From assembly GCF_040149665.1 (NCBI RefSeq), contig NZ_JBEFLP010000001.1, forward strand, positions 1 through 64,000: DNA of 64,000 bases, written 5' to 3'. The notes under the pieces were generated by a model. The model did not search any database and had not been told where the DNA came from. It saw only the letters and a list, made by a program, of their open reading frames with translations. The stretch is from Sulfitobacter sp. HNIBRBA3233. GTDB lineage: Bacteria > Pseudomonadota > Alphaproteobacteria > Rhodobacterales > Rhodobacteraceae. The position numbers and the translations under genes were made by a program. Numbering within the stretch: position 1 is the stretch's first letter; each line of letters begins with the position of its first letter. This document shows positions 61,613-64,000 of the stretch, piece by piece.

Positions 61613-62952
61613 GCGCGATCCTGATCAGCAAGGCACAGCTGATCCTGACAATGGACGATGCCCGCCGCGAGATCGCGGATGCCGACATCCTTATCGAGGC
61701 CGGCAGGATCGCGGCCCTTGGGCCGGATCTGCCGGTGCCGGAGGGGGCAGAGGTTGTCGACGCCACGGGCTGCCTCGTGACGCCGGGGCTGGTCAACACA
61801 CATCACCACCTCTTCCAGACGTTGACACGGGCGGTGCCTGCGGGGCAGGACGCGCCGCTGTTCGGCTGGCTCGGCGCGCTTTACCCGATCTGGTCCCGGC
61901 TCACGCCGGATCACATCTTTACCTCCGCCCAGATCGGCCTTGCCGAACTTGCGCTGTCGGGGTGCAGCCTGAGTTCGGATCACCTGTATCTCTATCCCAA
62001 CGGCACGCGGCTGGAGGACACCATCGAAGCGGCGCGCGAGATCGGGCTGCGGTTCCACCCCACGCGGGGCGCGATGAGCATCGGCCAGAGCGCGGGCGGG
62101 CTGCCCCCCGATGCGCTGGTCGAACGCGAGGCGGACATCCTGAAGGATTGCATCCGCGTCATCGACGCCTTCCACGACCCCGCCGAAGGGTCGATGTGCC
62201 GTGTCGGGGTGGCACCCTGTTCGCCCTTCTCGGTCAGCCGCGAACTGATGCGCGATGCCGCGGTGCTGGCACGGGACAAGGGCGTGATGATGCACACGCA
62301 TCTGGCTGAAAACGACGAGGACGTTGCCTATAGCCTTGCCACCTTTGGCTGCCGTCCGGGCGAATATGCGCAAAGCGTGGGCTGGGTCGGGCGCGATGTG
62401 TGGCACGCCCATTGCGTCAAGCTTGATCCGGCAGAGATCGACCTTTTCGCGAGTACCGGCACCGGTGTCGCCCATTGCCCGTGCTCGAATTGCCGCCTTG
62501 GCAGCGGGATCGCGCCGGTGCGTGCGATGCGTGACGCGGGCGTGCCGCTGGGCCTCGGTGTCGACGGATCGGCCAGCAACGATGCCGGAAGCCTCGTGGC
62601 CGAGGCGCGGCAGGCGATGCTGCTGCAACGGGTGGCGCGGGGCGCAGATGCCATGAGCGCCCGAGAGGCGCTGGAGATCGCCACCCGCGGCGGTGCCGAT
62701 ATTCTGGGCCGCCCCGATTGCGGGCGGCTCGAAGTGGGGAAACGTGCCGATATTGCCCTGTGGGACACCCGAACGGTGCAAATGGCCGGATCATGGGATA
62801 TTGCATCCATACTGCTCGCCGGGCCGGGCGTTGTGCGTGATCTCTTTGTAGAGGGCCGCGGCGTGGTGCGGGACGGGCAGGTGACCGGTGTCGATCTGGC
62901 CACACTGGCCGCCCGGCAGAGAGCATACGCAAAGGCCCTTATGGATACATGA
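61609..62952 (+). CDS. 8-oxoguanine deaminase / related amidohydrolase (TRZ/ATZ family)
   Basis: This 447-residue amidohydrolase has the metal-binding HxH in VTPGLVNTHHHLFQ at 57-70. Further ligands lie in MMHTHLAENDEDV (His), DVWHAHCVKLDPAEIDL (His) and GLGVDGSASNDAG (Asp). The YLYPNG and CPCSNCRLGSGI segments fit the 8-oxoguanine deaminase group, which converts 8-oxoguanine to urate. Isoguanine or other purine substrates remain possible. The GTG at 61609 overlaps the phosphatase stop. A guanine deaminase gene on the opposite strand nearby supports a purine-catabolic role. Confidence 0.85.
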   Translation: MSAILISKAQLILTMDDARREIADADILIEAGRIAALGPDLPVPEGAEVVDATGCLVTPGLVNTHHHLFQTLTRAVPAGQDAPLFGWLGALYPIWSRLTPDHIFTSAQIGLAELALSGCSLSSDHLYLYPNGTRLEDTIEAAREIGLRFHPTRGAMSIGQSAGGLPPDALVEREADILKDCIRVIDAFHDPAEGSMCRVGVAPCSPFSVSRELMRDAAVLARDKGVMMHTHLAENDEDVAYSLATFGCRPGEYAQSVGWVGRDVWHAHCVKLDPAEIDLFASTGTGVAHCPCSNCRLGSGIAPVRAMRDAGVPLGLGVDGSASNDAGSLVAEARQAMLLQRVARGADAMSAREALEIATRGGADILGRPDCGRLEVGKRADIALWDTRTVQMAGSWDIASILLAGPGVVRDLFVEGRGVVRDGQVTGVDLATLAARQRAYAKALMDT

Positions 62953-63440
62953 TACGTATTGTTGCAATTTTTGCAGTGCTTGCCGCGCTGTCCGCCTGCG
63001 GCGACATGCCTGCGGCAACCTCGCCAAACGGGCCGGTCCCGGCACCGGAGAATGCGACAACCGCCCGCCTGAAAGGCAAGAGCCCCAGCGCGATCGTCAG
63101 CGCGATCCGCGCGAAAACCGGGCTCGGGCCGGTGCGAAGGTCGGCGCGGCTCGACCGTGTGGCACTGATGCAGGCGCGCGATATGGCGCAGAACGACTTC
63201 TTCTCGCACAGCGGCAGCGACGGATCGAGCGTGGGCAACCGGGCAAGGCGCGGTGGATACGACTGGTGCGTGATCGCCGAGAACATCAACAAGGGCTACC
63301 CCGACATCCGCTCCGCGATTCTCGCATGGGAAACATCGCGCAGCCACTACCGCAACATGACGCTGCGCGGCGCGAAGGAGTTCGGCATCGCCTCGGTCGG
63401 CAGCTATAACGTGATGGTGCTGGGCGCGCGCGACTGCTGA
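62949..63440 (+). CDS. CAP/SCP-domain lipoprotein
   Basis: This 163-residue protein has a lipobox (LSAC, Cys17). A CAP (SCP-like) domain covers the rest: LDRVALMQARDMAQNDFFSHSG, then NRARRGGYDWCVIAENINKG, then AILAWETSRSHYRNM. CAP domains occur in secreted and surface proteins, with proposed roles in cell-wall or lipid binding. The ATG overlaps the deaminase stop by 4 bp (ATGA), so the three genes are coupled, although their roles look unrelated. Confidence 0.85.
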   Translation: MIRIVAIFAVLAALSACGDMPAATSPNGPVPAPENATTARLKGKSPSAIVSAIRAKTGLGPVRRSARLDRVALMQARDMAQNDFFSHSGSDGSSVGNRARRGGYDWCVIAENINKGYPDIRSAILAWETSRSHYRNMTLRGAKEFGIASVGSYNVMVLGARDC

Positions 63441-63455
63441 CACAGCCGGGGTGGG

Positions 63456-64000
63456 TCAGACCTCGTCGGCCTGTCGCCCCGCGATCCACGTGGCCCGCAC
63501 GGCGCGGTCGTCCCCCATCATCACGGTGGTAAAGATGTCTTCCCAGATGTCGTGCGCCCGGTTGGCGCGCTGGGCGATGTCCGGTGTCGATTTCAGGTCC
63601 AGCACCGTGATATCGGCGAAATATCCACGTCGCAGCGATCCGATTTCATCTTGAAGATGCAGCGTCCGGGCCGAACCGGCCGTCGCCAGCCAGATCAGCT
63701 GCGCCGCGTGCAGCGGCCGGCCGTGATGCTGCGCCGCCTCGTAGGCCGCTGCCATGGTGCGCAACATCGAAAACGACGATCCGCCGCCGGTGTCCGTGGC
63801 AAGCCCCACGGGGATGCCGCGTTCGGCCAGCGCGGGCAGGTTCATCCGCCCAGATCCGATAAAGGCGTTCGAGGTCGGACAATGGATCGCCGCCCCCTGC
63901 ACATCGGCCAGCCTGTCGATCTCGCGCGGCTCCAGATGGATCGCATGACCGTAGAGCCCGCGTGGCCCCAGAAGCCCGTGCGCCTCGTAGGTGTCCAGAT
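63456..64000 (-). CDS. guaD: Guanine deaminase (5' part beyond the window)
   Basis: The C-terminal about 181 residues are present, and the frame runs open to the window edge. Visible motifs are GLYGHAIHLEPREIDRL (metal His), HCPTSNAFIGSGRMNLPAL, and GLATDTGGGSSFSMLRTM (metal Asp). RTLHLQDEIGSLRRGYFADITVLD is the amidohydrolase C-terminal metal-return region. These fit guanine deaminase, which makes xanthine from guanine. The N-terminal metal site is beyond the window. It converges with the CAP lipoprotein gene. Confidence 0.88.
   Translation of the reverse strand, partial: LDTYEAHGLLGPRGLYGHAIHLEPREIDRLADVQGAAIHCPTSNAFIGSGRMNLPALAERGIPVGLATDTGGGSSFSMLRTMAAAYEAAQHHGRPLHAAQLIWLATAGSARTLHLQDEIGSLRRGYFADITVLDLKSTPDIAQRANRAHDIWEDIFTTVMMGDDRAVRATWIAGRQADEV

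Overview
This 64 kb window is GC-rich, about 60% by eye, and reads as chromosome of an alphaproteobacterium of the Rhodobacterales (Roseobacter group). The basis is the style of the protein sequences, the Tat-exported binding proteins, the BapA/Lap-type secretion locus, the rnpB-rpmG neighbourhood and the very short XRE regulator. The genus cannot be fixed from sequence alone.

Layout. Positions 1-6117 are gene-poor accessory DNA. They hold the 3' end of an IS3-family element, an SDR oxidoreductase, a uracil-DNA-glycosylase-like protein, a start-less TPR/cyclase C-terminus, and two convergent predicted lipoproteins (a metallo-beta-lactamase-fold hydrolase and a DUF2235 hydrolase). Positions 6118-18849 form an aromatic catabolic cluster. 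It has a divergent LysR regulator, a LinE/MhqO-type extradiol dioxygenase, an MhqD-like esterase, maleylacetate reductase, a complete branched-chain-type ABC importer, an exported NTF2-fold protein, a TfdB-like FAD hydroxylase, an intradiol hydroxyquinol dioxygenase and a WrbA quinone reductase. Two ring-cleavage routes appear to converge on maleylacetate, which one reductase would pass to 3-oxoadipate.

Positions 19169-26800 carry a tRNA-Gly with its own promoter, an ABC exporter, a BON-LysM protein, an acyl-CoA synthetase with a coupled hydrolase, a phosphodiesterase-like enzyme and an orphan HWE histidine kinase. Positions 26813-34020 (minus strand) hold a peptide-type ABC importer with a CocE-type hydrolase upstream. 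Positions 34352-42374 are a self-contained type I secretion operon for a 1061-residue Ig-repeat adhesin, with its own TolC-like lipoprotein, ABC transporter and HlyD adaptor.

Positions 42429-49881 (minus strand) are a membrane-associated run: small membrane protein, XpaC-like, TelA, DUF2927 lipoprotein, SPFH-GYF protein, cytochrome b561-like protein, double zinc-ribbon membrane protein, nitroreductase and dtd. The rest is mainly housekeeping: rluB, tadA, gatCA, a cell-wall amidase, the RNase P RNA, rpmG, a Bax-inhibitor-1 family protein and regulators. The right end holds a HisN-like phosphatase, an 8-oxoguanine-type deaminase and a truncated guanine deaminase, which suggests purine salvage.

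The best candidates for less-described biology are the double-entry hydroxyquinol cluster with its exported NTF2 protein, the XpaC/TelA/SPFH membrane locus, and the compact RTX-less type I adhesin. Everything here is reading by eye; no searches were run.
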